From UBA5486 sp036744795 (GTDB lineage: Bacteria > Bacillota > UBA4882 > UBA10575): 64,000 nucleotides of DNA. Below, piece after piece: positions 24,049-34,046 of this stretch. How positions within the stretch are numbered: the first letter of the stretch is position 1; each line of letters begins with the position of its first letter. The notes under the pieces are model-generated. The model saw only the letters and a list, made by a program, of their open reading frames with translations, made no database searches and was not told where the DNA came from. The translations under genes were made by a program, and so were the position numbers. The DNA lies in the NCBI GenBank assembly GCA_036744795.1, contig DAIOHK010000004.1, forward strand, positions 32,307 through 96,306. The letters run 5' to 3'.

Positions 24049-26214
24049 GTGCGTATTATTAATAAGATTTACAAAAAGATCCGGACTAGCTTATTCTTTG
24101 CAATTTTAGCCATTTTTCTTTCAGCTTCTAGAATAAGTGCGTTGACAGTAAATACAAACTTCTCAGTGCCTTTTGATAGTTATACGTATAGTTTTTGGGG
24201 GGATCCAATGCCCGCACCGCCTGTATACATACCTGATCGGGTTATAGATTTTAATGAATATAGTATTGGCAAACTTGTTAATCCATCGGATATTTTTGTG
24301 AAAAATCATAAAATATATATTTCTGATACTGGCAATCATCGAGTTATTTGTTTAAATGACAAATGGCAAGTTATACTGGTAATAGATAAGTTTACCAATA
24401 GTGGACAAGGTGATCGCTTTAATACTCCTTCAGGCCTCTTTGTAGATGAGACAGGTTGTATCTATGTGGCGGATAAAGGAAATCAAAGAATTGTTAAACT
24501 ATCTGCTACCGGGGAGTTAATAGGTGTTATTGGTTATCCAGTGCCTGAAGTGGAAGGGGTTTTGCCGGAAAATTTTAATTATAAACCCAAAAAAGTTGTA
24601 GTTGATATTGCGGAAAGAGTTTATGTTTTATCTGAAGGTGTTTATGAAGGGCTTTTACATTTTGACCGGAAGGGAAAATTTTTAGGCTTTATTGGGGCCC
24701 CAAAAGTAAGGCCGAACATGTTTGATTATTTTTGGAAACGGATAGCCACAAAAGAACAGGAGAAACGGATGTCACTGATTTTACCGACTGAGTATAATAG
24801 CATTGATATTGATGAGCGTGGGTTTATATATGCTACTGTCTCCAGCGGAGCGGTTTTAGAAAGGGAAGCAATTAGAAGATTAAACCCCAGTGGCGGAGAT
24901 GTTTTACGGAGAAGTGGTTTTTTCAATCCTGTTGGTGATGTTTCCTTCCCTAATATTTATTCAAGTGCCTCACTTAGAGGACCTTCAGTCCTGATTGATA
25001 TTAAAGTACGTAATTATGGGGTTTATAGTGCTTTGGATCAAAAAAGAGGTAGAGTATTTACATATGATAATAATGGTAGTCTATTATATGTTTTTGGTTA
25101 TAACAGCGATAAATATGGTGCGGTCAGTAATCCGGCAGCGCTTGAGATCTTAAATGATCAGCTAATTATTTTGGATCGTGAAAAAGGGTGGGTAAATATC
25201 TACCAGCCTACCGAGTATGTTAAAAGCATTTATGCGGCTATTGAGTACCATTATAAAGGTGATTATGAAAAAGCTACAATCATGTGGGAGAATGTTCTAA
25301 AGTTTAATGCTAATAATGACCTAGCTTACACCGGGATGGGCCAGGCGTTTCTTAGACAAGATAATTTTGACGCAGCTATGGAAAATTTTCGTTTAGGTAA
25401 TAACAGGAAGGAGTACTCAGAAGCATTAAGACTATACCGACGGGAAGTTTTAGCGGATTATTTTGGTTGGTTTGTCTTCTTAATATTGGCCCTGATGATT
25501 GGCGGGTCAATTTTCCGGAAAAGAAGGAAGCAAACAGAAAGTGATATCCAAGAGATAAACAGTATTAGTAATCCATTTAAAAGAAAGATTCTTAATATCT
25601 GGGAAAGTCTTAAATATTCATTATACATAATTTTTCATCCTTTTAAGGGTTTCTGGGATTTGAAACACGAAAAGAGAGGGAATCTATCCGCCGCTGTTAT
25701 TATTGTTGCCCTTGTTACATTCACTTATATATTTATGCGTCAATATACGGGGTTTATTTTTAACCCTCGTGATTTGGACCGCCTTAATATTATTACTGAA
25801 ATTTTGAGTGTAATCATACCATTTATCCTTTGGTCCATAGTGAACTGGTCTCTAACTACATTAATGGAAGGTAAAGGCAGTTTAAAAGATGTCTTTATTA
25901 CCTCAGCTTATGCTTTAACCCCAATAGTTCTTATAAATATTCCAATTACGATCATTAGTAACTTTTTGATCATGGAAGAAGGAGCCTTTTATTACTTTTT
26001 TACTACGCTTTCTTTTGGCTGGTTTTTATTTCTGCTATTCTTTGGTCTGATGACGATTCATGAGTATGATACAGGAAAGAATTTTTTCACTTCGGTCCTG
26101 ACAATCTGTGGAATGCTGTTTGTCATCTTTATTAGTATCTTATTCTTTAACCTTGTCGAACAGGTGGGGGCTTTTGCTGCTGAAATTTATTATGAGCTGG
26201 CTTATAGGTTGTAG
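24049..26214 (+). CDS. NHL-repeat, TPR and YIP1-domain membrane protein
   Basis: The protein has about 721 residues in three parts. A signal or anchor helix (TSLFFAILAIFLSASRISAL) is followed by NHL propeller repeats such as PSDIFVKNHKIYISDTGNHR and PSGLFVDETGCIYVADKGNQ. A TPR pair near residue 400 (YKGDYEKATIMWENVLKFN) comes next. After a membrane segment and a basic stretch there is a YIP1-like domain with about five helices. The propeller would lie outside the cytoplasm. A GTG at 24049 after AAGGAGGAAGG is preferred to the GTG at 24025. Such genes accompany DUF5696 genes and sugar ABC transporters in Paenibacillus-like genomes; the function is unknown. Confidence 0.75.
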   Translation: MRIINKIYKKIRTSLFFAILAIFLSASRISALTVNTNFSVPFDSYTYSFWGDPMPAPPVYIPDRVIDFNEYSIGKLVNPSDIFVKNHKIYISDTGNHRVICLNDKWQVILVIDKFTNSGQGDRFNTPSGLFVDETGCIYVADKGNQRIVKLSATGELIGVIGYPVPEVEGVLPENFNYKPKKVVVDIAERVYVLSEGVYEGLLHFDRKGKFLGFIGAPKVRPNMFDYFWKRIATKEQEKRMSLILPTEYNSIDIDERGFIYATVSSGAVLEREAIRRLNPSGGDVLRRSGFFNPVGDVSFPNIYSSASLRGPSVLIDIKVRNYGVYSALDQKRGRVFTYDNNGSLLYVFGYNSDKYGAVSNPAALEILNDQLIILDREKGWVNIYQPTEYVKSIYAAIEYHYKGDYEKATIMWENVLKFNANNDLAYTGMGQAFLRQDNFDAAMENFRLGNNRKEYSEALRLYRREVLADYFGWFVFLILALMIGGSIFRKRRKQTESDIQEINSISNPFKRKILNIWESLKYSLYIIFHPFKGFWDLKHEKRGNLSAAVIIVALVTFTYIFMRQYTGFIFNPRDLDRLNIITEILSVIIPFILWSIVNWSLTTLMEGKGSLKDVFITSAYALTPIVLINIPITIISNFLIMEEGAFYYFFTTLSFGWFLFLLFFGLMTIHEYDTGKNFFTSVLTICGMLFVIFISILFFNLVEQVGAFAAEIYYELAYRL

Positions 26215-26242
26215 TCTATTGAGACGGGAGAGGATGGGAACG

Positions 26243-29002
26243 ATGAATTTAGGCGGTAATAGATTATATAAATTACATATTGTACATTTATTAATTGTTG
26301 TTCTGTTTATTTTCAGTATTCGGGTTCAAGCGGAAGCGGGGAATCTTGATCAATTTAAAGTAGTGGCAGAAAACTCGTATTTGAGTTTACTGATCAAGAA
26401 GGAGACGACGGAAATAGCGATCCGGGATAAAACTACCGGTGTTGTATGGTTTTCAAATCCTCCGGCTAGAGAAATAATGGAGAAAAAAATGCAGGGAAGG
26501 GCGAAAGATGCCTTAAATTCACAACTTTCTATTAATTATTATGATCAGGGAGACCGGTTATTTTTTTTAGATACTTACAATGACAGTATTAAGAATGATC
26601 AATACAAAATTATCCCAATTGAGCAGGGTGTTCGTGTTGAATTCCAACTAGGGAAGAAATGGATGGATGAGGATTATATCCCCAATATTATTAGTCAGGA
26701 AAAGTTTGAAACAGAGATTCTAAATAAAATTTCTTTAGCAGAAGATCGTGAGTTTCTTCTGGAACAATATTATTTAATTAATTTGGTAGAAAAAGAAGGC
26801 GATGAACAGCTAGAGATTTTTGGTGTAGATATGCAAAAGCTTTTTGGAAACTACCAGGTTGAGGTAGTTGGTGACGAGATTAGTGAACGTGATAGGCGGC
26901 GCTTAATTCAGGATTTATTAAAAAAGATTGTTGCAGGTAAATCATATTCTGGTTTGGGGGAAGTGAAAAAAAATGATCTTGACCCCTTGTTTAGTAATTC
27001 GGCTTATCTTTTGAAGAGTAATGTACGAGCCTGGGATCTGCCAAAAATCATTAGCTTAATTATGGAAGTTGGTTATACTCCAGAAGAAATTCAGGTTGAC
27101 CATAAAAAATATAATTTTCGGCCTCCTTGGCCTAATATTAGGGTTTTTGAGCTTGCCATGGAGTATCTTCTTGATGGTGAAGATTTAGTAGTGAGAGTTC
27201 CTGGAGACAGTATAAAATATCCAATTAATGTGTTTGATAATGAGACCAAAGGGATAGTTACCTTTCCGATGACTGAGATTAATGTCATGGAATATTTTAC
27301 ATCAGGAGATGAAAGTGAGGAGGGTTATCTTTTTGTGCCGGATGGTAGTGGGGCTTTGATTTATCTAAATAGTGGAAAAATTAAAGCCAGACCATACAAT
27401 AAGGAAGTCTATGGTAAGGATTATGCAGTTAGACCTCCGGAAGAATATAGTCCATATTTGGATGAACAGATTTATATGCCAGTCTTTGGATTAAAAAAGA
27501 AAGATCAAGCGATCCTTGCGATTATTGAGAAAGGCGAATCATTAGCAAATATAAGAGCAGAAGTTGCGGGGATGCGCGATTCTTATAATAAAGTTTATCC
27601 ATGTTTTACTTTGATTCCCAGGACACAAGTTAAACTGAAAGGTGATTTGACTACTGGAGATTTAAGTAAATTACAGCTAAATATGTATCAGACAAGAAAA
27701 TACCAGGGTGATATTATAATCCGTTATAAATTATTTACTGGTACTCAGACCGATTATTCTGATATGGCACGCTCTTATCAACAATATTTAGTAGAAAAGC
27801 ATGGTTTACAAAAGTTAACTCCTCAGCCAAGGATTCCTTTCTTCCTTGAACTACTGGGTGGTATAAACAAAACCATACCAGTAATGGGGGTCCCACAAAG
27901 GGTTATTGAACCATTAACTACATACCAGCAAGCTCTGACTATTCTGGAAACGCTGGCCCAAGGTGGAATAACCAATGTAAAACTGAAATATACTGGTTGG
28001 TCCGAGGGAGGAGTTAAACATAGTTTCCCTCGTAAACCAAGATTGGAGAAGAAACTTGGATCCAAAAAAGATTTTATGGATTTAATTAATTATAACAATA
28101 AGGAATATGAGTTATTTCCAGATATATCGTTTTTAAATGTCTATAATTATTCCTGGTTTAAAGGTTTTAATTCGCTGCGTGATACAGCCCGTTTTTTAAG
28201 TAGGGAAGCAGCTTTTATTTACGATAAATATGATATTGCGACTTATCAGGCAGTAAAAAAGGAAAAAAGATATATTTACTCTCCTTCGCGTCTTGAACGG
28301 TTAGTAACAGGTTTTATGTGTAAGTATGAACAGTATCAAATCCCCGGGATTTCTTTGCGGTTTATGGGAAAACAGCTTAATTCGGATTTTCAGGTAAAGC
28401 AAGACCGATTGCGTGATCGGGAGCAAGTAAAAGAAATCCTGGAAAAAGAATTGAGTAAGATTAGCCAGGATTATCAGAAGAATATTCTTTTAGATGGCGG
28501 AAATTTCTTTGCGATTCCTTATGCCCGATATATTTTGAATGTTCCTATGTATAGTGATGCTTATACCATTTTAGATGAAGGGATCCCCTTTTTACAGATG
28601 GTCTTGCATGGTTATTACTATTATACGGGCGAACCAATTAATCTGGCACAAAAACCTAAAAACTATTTATTAAAGTTGATTGAAACCGGTGCCTGCCCTT
28701 ACTATAAGTGGAGTTATAAACCATCTTCAGTGGTGAAAAAAACTAATTTTGATGATCAATATTCTATTTACTATAAAGCTTATCTTCAAGAAGCAGAAGA
28801 TTTATATAATAAAATGAACTCTCTGTTGGCTCTAGTACAGGATAAAAGGATTATTAAGCACGAAAGGCTCAAGGAAAATGTTTATAAAACAACTTATGAA
28901 GATGGGAAGGAAGTAATTGTAAATTATAATCAGGAAGCAGTAGAGGTGGCGGAGCAAATGATTGAAGGTACAAGTTTCAAAATGATATGGGGGGGAGAAT
29001 AA
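26243..29002 (+). CDS. Secreted DUF5696 protein, possible glycosidase-like barrel
   Basis: The 919-residue protein starts with a signal peptide (LHIVHLLIVVLFIFSIRVQA). The N-terminal half is beta-rich (YLSLLIKKETTEIAIRDKTT, GVVWFSNPP), and the EEGYLFVPDGSGALIYLNSG motif lies near residue 380. The second half looks like a TIM-barrel with FFLELLGGINKT, GGITNVKLKYTGWSEGG and FPDISFLNVYNYSWF, recalling GH101-like folds. I recognise the family as DUF5696 but its activity is not established. The frame opens at 26108, inside the previous gene; GAGAGG before ATG 26243 gives the signal peptide. It ends 2 bp before the next permease. Confidence 0.72.
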   Translation: MNLGGNRLYKLHIVHLLIVVLFIFSIRVQAEAGNLDQFKVVAENSYLSLLIKKETTEIAIRDKTTGVVWFSNPPAREIMEKKMQGRAKDALNSQLSINYYDQGDRLFFLDTYNDSIKNDQYKIIPIEQGVRVEFQLGKKWMDEDYIPNIISQEKFETEILNKISLAEDREFLLEQYYLINLVEKEGDEQLEIFGVDMQKLFGNYQVEVVGDEISERDRRRLIQDLLKKIVAGKSYSGLGEVKKNDLDPLFSNSAYLLKSNVRAWDLPKIISLIMEVGYTPEEIQVDHKKYNFRPPWPNIRVFELAMEYLLDGEDLVVRVPGDSIKYPINVFDNETKGIVTFPMTEINVMEYFTSGDESEEGYLFVPDGSGALIYLNSGKIKARPYNKEVYGKDYAVRPPEEYSPYLDEQIYMPVFGLKKKDQAILAIIEKGESLANIRAEVAGMRDSYNKVYPCFTLIPRTQVKLKGDLTTGDLSKLQLNMYQTRKYQGDIIIRYKLFTGTQTDYSDMARSYQQYLVEKHGLQKLTPQPRIPFFLELLGGINKTIPVMGVPQRVIEPLTTYQQALTILETLAQGGITNVKLKYTGWSEGGVKHSFPRKPRLEKKLGSKKDFMDLINYNNKEYELFPDISFLNVYNYSWFKGFNSLRDTARFLSREAAFIYDKYDIATYQAVKKEKRYIYSPSRLERLVTGFMCKYEQYQIPGISLRFMGKQLNSDFQVKQDRLRDREQVKEILEKELSKISQDYQKNILLDGGNFFAIPYARYILNVPMYSDAYTILDEGIPFLQMVLHGYYYYTGEPINLAQKPKNYLLKLIETGACPYYKWSYKPSSVVKKTNFDDQYSIYYKAYLQEAEDLYNKMNSLLALVQDKRIIKHERLKENVYKTTYEDGKEVIVNYNQEAVEVAEQMIEGTSFKMIWGGE

Positions 29003-29004
29003 AA

Positions 29005-29904
29005 ATGCGCATAAAGAGCTTTCGACTTACGATCAAACAGAGGAAAAAAATTGGCGGTTATCTTTTTTCTCTTCCTTTTCTTATAGGTTTTCTCTTCTTC
29101 TTCCTCTACCCTTTTATTCAGTCATTTATTTTTAGTCTTAATAAGTTGGAATTAACACCTTCCGGTTATCTTCTACATTTTACCGGACTAAAAAATTACT
29201 ATGATGCTATACTAGTTAATCCTGAGTTTAGCAGGACTTTTGTTGAAACAATAGCTGATATGGCAATTAATCTTCCTTTAATCCTTACTTTCAGTTTTTT
29301 TACTGCCATTATTTTGAACCAGGAATTTAAAGGGAGAACTCTTGCCAGAATAATCTTTTTTTTACCGGTTATTTATAGTGCGGGTGTAGTTTTAAGACTG
29401 GAACAAACAGATTATATTACGGAAATAATGAAAAGTAGTGACCAGGCAGGGATCTTTAGTAGTCAGACTTTAAAGTTATTATTCAGCCAGATCAAATTTC
29501 TCCCAGATACTGCTATCCAGTATGTATTATCGGCAATTGAAAGGTTTGCTGAAATTATCAAGGCGTCAGGTATTCAAATTCTAATTTTCTTAGCTGGTTT
29601 ACAATCTATTTCCCCTTCTTTATATGAAGCTGCCAAAGTGGAAGGTGCTAGTGGATGGGAGTCTTTCTGGTTAATAACATTACCTATGATTAGTCCCTTA
29701 ATACTCACCAATACTGTTTATACCATAGTCGATACATTAACAGTTGCTGATAATAAACTTGTCCAATTGATTAGAAAGACTGCTTTTTTAGGGGAAGGAT
29801 ACGGAATGAGTTCGGCGATGGCTATTATTTATTTTGCTGCGATCATCTTACTTCTGGCGATAGTCTTTAAAATAATCTCTAAACACATTTTCTATCATGA
29901 ATAG
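29005..29904 (+). CDS. Sugar ABC transporter permease (MalF type)
   Basis: The 299-residue protein has six predicted helices and an EAA loop EAAKVEGASGWESF, then WLITLPMISP. An insertion of about 55 residues between helices (ITEIMKSSDQAGIF to AEIIKASGIQ) is not usual in short MalF-type permeases. The frame opens at ATG 28987, but GGGGGGAGA precedes ATG 29005, just after the DUF5696 stop. It pairs with the permease at 30034. Confidence 0.87.
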   Translation: MRIKSFRLTIKQRKKIGGYLFSLPFLIGFLFFFLYPFIQSFIFSLNKLELTPSGYLLHFTGLKNYYDAILVNPEFSRTFVETIADMAINLPLILTFSFFTAIILNQEFKGRTLARIIFFLPVIYSAGVVLRLEQTDYITEIMKSSDQAGIFSSQTLKLLFSQIKFLPDTAIQYVLSAIERFAEIIKASGIQILIFLAGLQSISPSLYEAAKVEGASGWESFWLITLPMISPLILTNTVYTIVDTLTVADNKLVQLIRKTAFLGEGYGMSSAMAIIYFAAIILLLAIVFKIISKHIFYHE

Positions 29905-30033
29905 CAGTATGTGTTATCAAAGGAAACAGCATGCAGGATTAAAAGTTTAAAGCGAGTTCTGGGGATGCAGACTTTTTTAGTAGATAAATTTATTAACTTT
30001 GATTTACTAAATATTTTATACAAAGGGGGAAAG

Positions 30034-30984
30034 ATGGTGAGAAAAATAGCTATTAGTCTAAATGGCAGAAAAATAAAAAACTTGTTTGTTAGTATACTGA
30101 GAGCATTGTTTATAATTGGAGTTTCTTATGTTATTCTATTCCCTTTATTAATAAAAATATCAAATTCATTCAAACCAGTAAGGGAATTATATGACCAGAC
30201 GGTAAAGTGGATACCACGGAACTTAACCTTTGAACATTATTTGAAGGTTTGGCAGCATATGAATTACCCAAAAACCTTTTTAAATACTTTTCTACTGACT
30301 TTGACTGTTAGTCTGTTTCAATTAGCTTCCTGTACTTCTGCTGCGTATGGACTGGCCCGGTTTGATTTTAAAGCTAAAAATCTTATTTTTGCGCTGGTAA
30401 TCTTCACCTTAGTGGTACCACCACAGATGATTTTGATCCCAATGTACTTAAATTTTCGTTTCTTAAATCCACTGGGTCTTTTTCCTGCCCCAGGCATTAA
30501 TCTGGTTGGCACTTTATGGCCTTTTATCTTGACTTCTCTCACTGCCATCGGTCTTAAAAATGGTTTATTCATTTATATAATGCGGCAGTTTTTTAAAGGG
30601 ATGCCTAAAGAATTGGAGGAAGCGGCATATATTGATGGCGCCGGGTTGTTCAAAACTTTCTATCATGTGATGCTTCCAAGTGCAGTGCCTGGCCTAGTTA
30701 TTGTTTTTCTGTTTGCCTTTGTATGGCAGTGGAATGATTACGAATTTATCACTCTGTTTATGGGGGGAGGAGAGTTCCTACCCCAGGCTTTGGATGGTGT
30801 TGCCTATAAGGTAATACTTGAAAAAACCGGGGGAGGAGCAGCTAGTGAATTATTAGGTGGTCAGTATTCGTCATTAATTAATAACACTGGTATGATTATG
30901 GTTATTTTGCCGCTATTATTACTCTATGCTTTTATGCAAAAATACTTTATTGAGAGTGTGGAACGTAGCGGCCTTGTTGGTTAG
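30034..30984 (+). CDS. Sugar ABC transporter permease (MalG type)
   Basis: The 316-residue permease has a basic N-terminus, six helices and an EAA loop EAAYIDGAGLFKTFYHVMLP near residue 195. It ends with MQKYFIESVERSGLVG. The frame opens at 29911, but AAAGGGGGAAAG places the start at ATG 30034. It forms the second half of the transporter begun at 29005. The next binding protein begins 37 bp after its stop. Confidence 0.88.
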   Translation: MVRKIAISLNGRKIKNLFVSILRALFIIGVSYVILFPLLIKISNSFKPVRELYDQTVKWIPRNLTFEHYLKVWQHMNYPKTFLNTFLLTLTVSLFQLASCTSAAYGLARFDFKAKNLIFALVIFTLVVPPQMILIPMYLNFRFLNPLGLFPAPGINLVGTLWPFILTSLTAIGLKNGLFIYIMRQFFKGMPKELEEAAYIDGAGLFKTFYHVMLPSAVPGLVIVFLFAFVWQWNDYEFITLFMGGGEFLPQALDGVAYKVILEKTGGGAASELLGGQYSSLINNTGMIMVILPLLLLYAFMQKYFIESVERSGLVG

Positions 30985-31021
30985 GAACTTAAAAGAGAGT
31001 GGTAAGGAGCTGAATAAGAAG

Positions 31022-34021
31022 ATGGATAGCATGAAAAGAAATAAATTAGTAGTTGTATTGCTATTGCTCTCTGTAATTATTCTGAACAAAGGTAGTTCTG
31101 TTTATGCTGCAAATATTGATGATGTAAGTTCCCTTAATTATGAGAGAGAAATAGAGTATGACGAATATATAAAGGCATATTCGGCCGCACCCACTCCTGC
31201 GGTAGAGATTATAATTCCTGCTGTTAAGTATCGGGCGACCGATATGGAGATTAAAATTCTCGACAATTACCAGGGATTTTCAGGACAAGCTATTACAACT
31301 GAAGAAAGTGGTTATGTGGAGTGGGAATTTAATCTGGAACAACCAGGATTATATAATATTGCTCTTAAATACTATCCTTTGGGAGGGAGAGGATCAAATA
31401 TAATCAGGGGTCTATCCATCAATGGAGAAGTACCTTTTTTGGGTGCAAAATATATTGATTTATATCGTATTTGGCACAATGCTGATGATATTAAACGGGA
31501 TAATCGTGGTAATGAGATAGCTCCCTTTCAAGAGGAATTACCGGCTTGGATAGAAGTAGAGATTCAGGATTCTCTGGGTTATTATACTGAACCCCTTCAA
31601 TTTTATTTTAAAAAAGGGAAGAATACCATTCGATTACTTTCTCATCGTGAGCCGATGGCTATCGGATATCTAAAAATTTACCAAGCCGAAAAGCTCTGCT
31701 CTTATCAAGAAGCGTTAGAGGAATATTCTATCCGTGGCTACCAAAAGGGAAAAAATATTTTTCTTAAAAAACAGGCAGAGGATACGGTGGCAAAATCAAC
31801 GCCGACTATTTATCCGATCACAGATTTATCTGACCCTTTGGTTGAACCCTATAATTATCGGCAAATTCGTTTGAATACCATCGGTGGTCAACGTTGGCAA
31901 CACCCCGGGGAATGGATCGAATGGGAGATAGAAGTTCCGAAAGCTGGATTGTATAAGATCGGATTAAAAGCAAAGCAAAATATAGCAAGAGGTGTGTATT
32001 CCAGCCGAAAACTTTATATTGATGGAAAAGTACCGTTTAAGGAAGTTTCAGCCATACCTTTTAAATTTTCCAACCAATATCACATGTATGTTTTAGGCGC
32101 TGAGAATGAGGAACCATATTTATTTTATTTAAGTGAGGGGAAACATTGTATTAGGTTGGAGGTCACTCTGGGTAAAATGGCGGAGATTGTCCGGCGGACC
32201 GAAAAAAATTTATACCAGCTTAATGATGCTTTTCGTCAAATTTTGATGATTACATCTGCTACTCCAGATCCATTCCGGGACTACCAATTGGAAGAAAGAA
32301 TACCAGAGGTTTTAGAAAATTTAAATACTCAGGGTTTGATTTTAAAAAGAACAGCTGATGAATTGTATGTTTTAACCAGAGAACGGGCTGGACAGATTGC
32401 ACTCTTAAATGAACTCTCTCGACAATTTATTGATATGAGTAAGCATCCGAAGACGATTAAAAAACGGATTAATCAGTTCCGTGATAATCTAGGGGCATTA
32501 GGAAGCTGGCTATTGACAGCTAAAGAACAACCTCTAACTCTGGATTATTTAGTGTTGGCCACACCGGACATTAAGATGCCTTCTGTTAAAGCGGGTTTTT
32601 CTCAGATGTTTATGCATGAACTGAAAAGGTATGTATCCTCTTATGTTGTGGATTATGACATGGTAGGAGATATTTATGATATTAGTGAAATTGGTCGGGA
32701 ACCGTTAAAAGTGTGGATTGCTGCCGGTCGCGATCAGGCTCAGATTTTAAAAAGGATGATTGAAGATTCTTTTACGCCAAGTACAGGAATTTTCATTAAT
32801 TTAGAATTAATTAATATCGGTACCTTATTACCAGCTACTCTGGCAGGACGGGGTCCTGATGTTGCTTTGGGAATGGAAGCCTCTGCACCAATTAATTTTG
32901 CTTTACGTAATGCGGTAGTTGATTTGACACAATTCCCTGATTTTGACGAGGTTAAAAAATGCTTTCATAAAAGTGCATTAGCACCTTTCACCTTTAGGGA
33001 GCAAGTCTATGCTTTACCACAACAACAGGTGTTTTCAATGTTATTTTACCGGAAGGATATTTTGTACGAATTAGGCTTGGGTATTCCGCAAACTTGGGAG
33101 GATGTATTAAAAATAATCCCGGAGTTACAGAAACAAAATATGGATTTTGGCTTGCCAATCTCTTCTTTGGGACTCCGGCGAACCGTATCAGCCGATATTG
33201 GAATGTCTACAGCAGGGGCCGGAAGCTTATCATCTCATCCAGGAGTAATGCCGTTTTTAACCTATTTATATCAGCGAAGTTGTGATTTATATTTACCAGA
33301 TGGAATTAAAACTGCTCTTGATAATGAAAAAGCAGTTGAAGCTTTTCAGTTATGGACAGATCTTTATGAATTATATAAATTGCCCTTAGAATTTAATCCA
33401 GCCAACCGTTTTCGTACGGGTGAGATGCCGCTCTTAATCGACAACTATCCTTTATATAATATTCTTAAAGTTTTTGCTCCTGAGATCAGAGGGAAATGGA
33501 GTTTTACCTTAGTGCCTGGTACTCTTCATGAAGATGGAACTCTCGACCGGACTATTCCGGCCGGGGCTATGGCGCAAAGAGTTGGTTCGGCAGATATGAT
33601 CTTAAATGATATCAAAGACAAAGAGGCCGCTTGGAAGTTTTTAAAGTGGTGGAGTAGTACCGAGGTACAGCTTAGGTATGGTAGGGAGCTTGAAAGTATG
33701 ATGGGAGTTGCTGCCCGTTTCCCTACGGCTAATTTAGAGGCTGCAGCTCTTCTGCCTTGGACAATTGATGAATTTAAAATGCTAGAAGAACAATGGCAGC
33801 ATATTAAAGGTGTCCCAGAGATTCCCGGTGGCTATATGACTGGGAGACACTTGGATAATGCTTTCCGGAAGGTTATTAATGAACAGGCGGAGTCAAGAAA
33901 AACGTTACTTGATTATGTTCGGGTTATTGATGAAGAAATAGAATTGAAACGGAAAGAATTTGGTTTAGAAACCGATGTTGAGGTTGGTTTGGAGAAATAT
34001 AAGGATAATGTTTGGTGGTAA
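31022..34021 (+). CDS. Very large sugar-binding protein with N-terminal carbohydrate-binding-like domains
   Basis: The protein has 999 residues, against about 430 for a normal binding protein. A signal peptide (LVVVLLLLSVIILNKGSSVY) leads into two repeated beta-sandwich modules. They read GYVEWEFNLEQPGLYNIALK and GEWIEWEIEVPKAGLYKIGL, about 200 residues apart. These resemble CBM6/CBM35-like galactose-binding folds. A helical linker follows. The C-terminal 400 residues are a family-1 binding protein (GRGPDVALGMEASAPINFAL, QQQVFSMLFYRKDILYELGL). The frame opens at 30926; AAGGAG before ATG 31022 gives the signal peptide. It probably feeds the permeases at 34047 and 34999. Confidence 0.82.
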   Translation: MDSMKRNKLVVVLLLLSVIILNKGSSVYAANIDDVSSLNYEREIEYDEYIKAYSAAPTPAVEIIIPAVKYRATDMEIKILDNYQGFSGQAITTEESGYVEWEFNLEQPGLYNIALKYYPLGGRGSNIIRGLSINGEVPFLGAKYIDLYRIWHNADDIKRDNRGNEIAPFQEELPAWIEVEIQDSLGYYTEPLQFYFKKGKNTIRLLSHREPMAIGYLKIYQAEKLCSYQEALEEYSIRGYQKGKNIFLKKQAEDTVAKSTPTIYPITDLSDPLVEPYNYRQIRLNTIGGQRWQHPGEWIEWEIEVPKAGLYKIGLKAKQNIARGVYSSRKLYIDGKVPFKEVSAIPFKFSNQYHMYVLGAENEEPYLFYLSEGKHCIRLEVTLGKMAEIVRRTEKNLYQLNDAFRQILMITSATPDPFRDYQLEERIPEVLENLNTQGLILKRTADELYVLTRERAGQIALLNELSRQFIDMSKHPKTIKKRINQFRDNLGALGSWLLTAKEQPLTLDYLVLATPDIKMPSVKAGFSQMFMHELKRYVSSYVVDYDMVGDIYDISEIGREPLKVWIAAGRDQAQILKRMIEDSFTPSTGIFINLELINIGTLLPATLAGRGPDVALGMEASAPINFALRNAVVDLTQFPDFDEVKKCFHKSALAPFTFREQVYALPQQQVFSMLFYRKDILYELGLGIPQTWEDVLKIIPELQKQNMDFGLPISSLGLRRTVSADIGMSTAGAGSLSSHPGVMPFLTYLYQRSCDLYLPDGIKTALDNEKAVEAFQLWTDLYELYKLPLEFNPANRFRTGEMPLLIDNYPLYNILKVFAPEIRGKWSFTLVPGTLHEDGTLDRTIPAGAMAQRVGSADMILNDIKDKEAAWKFLKWWSSTEVQLRYGRELESMMGVAARFPTANLEAAALLPWTIDEFKMLEEQWQHIKGVPEIPGGYMTGRHLDNAFRKVINEQAESRKTLLDYVRVIDEEIELKRKEFGLETDVEVGLEKYKDNVWW

Positions 34022-34046
34022 TAAAACAGATGGGAGGTTGATTCAT

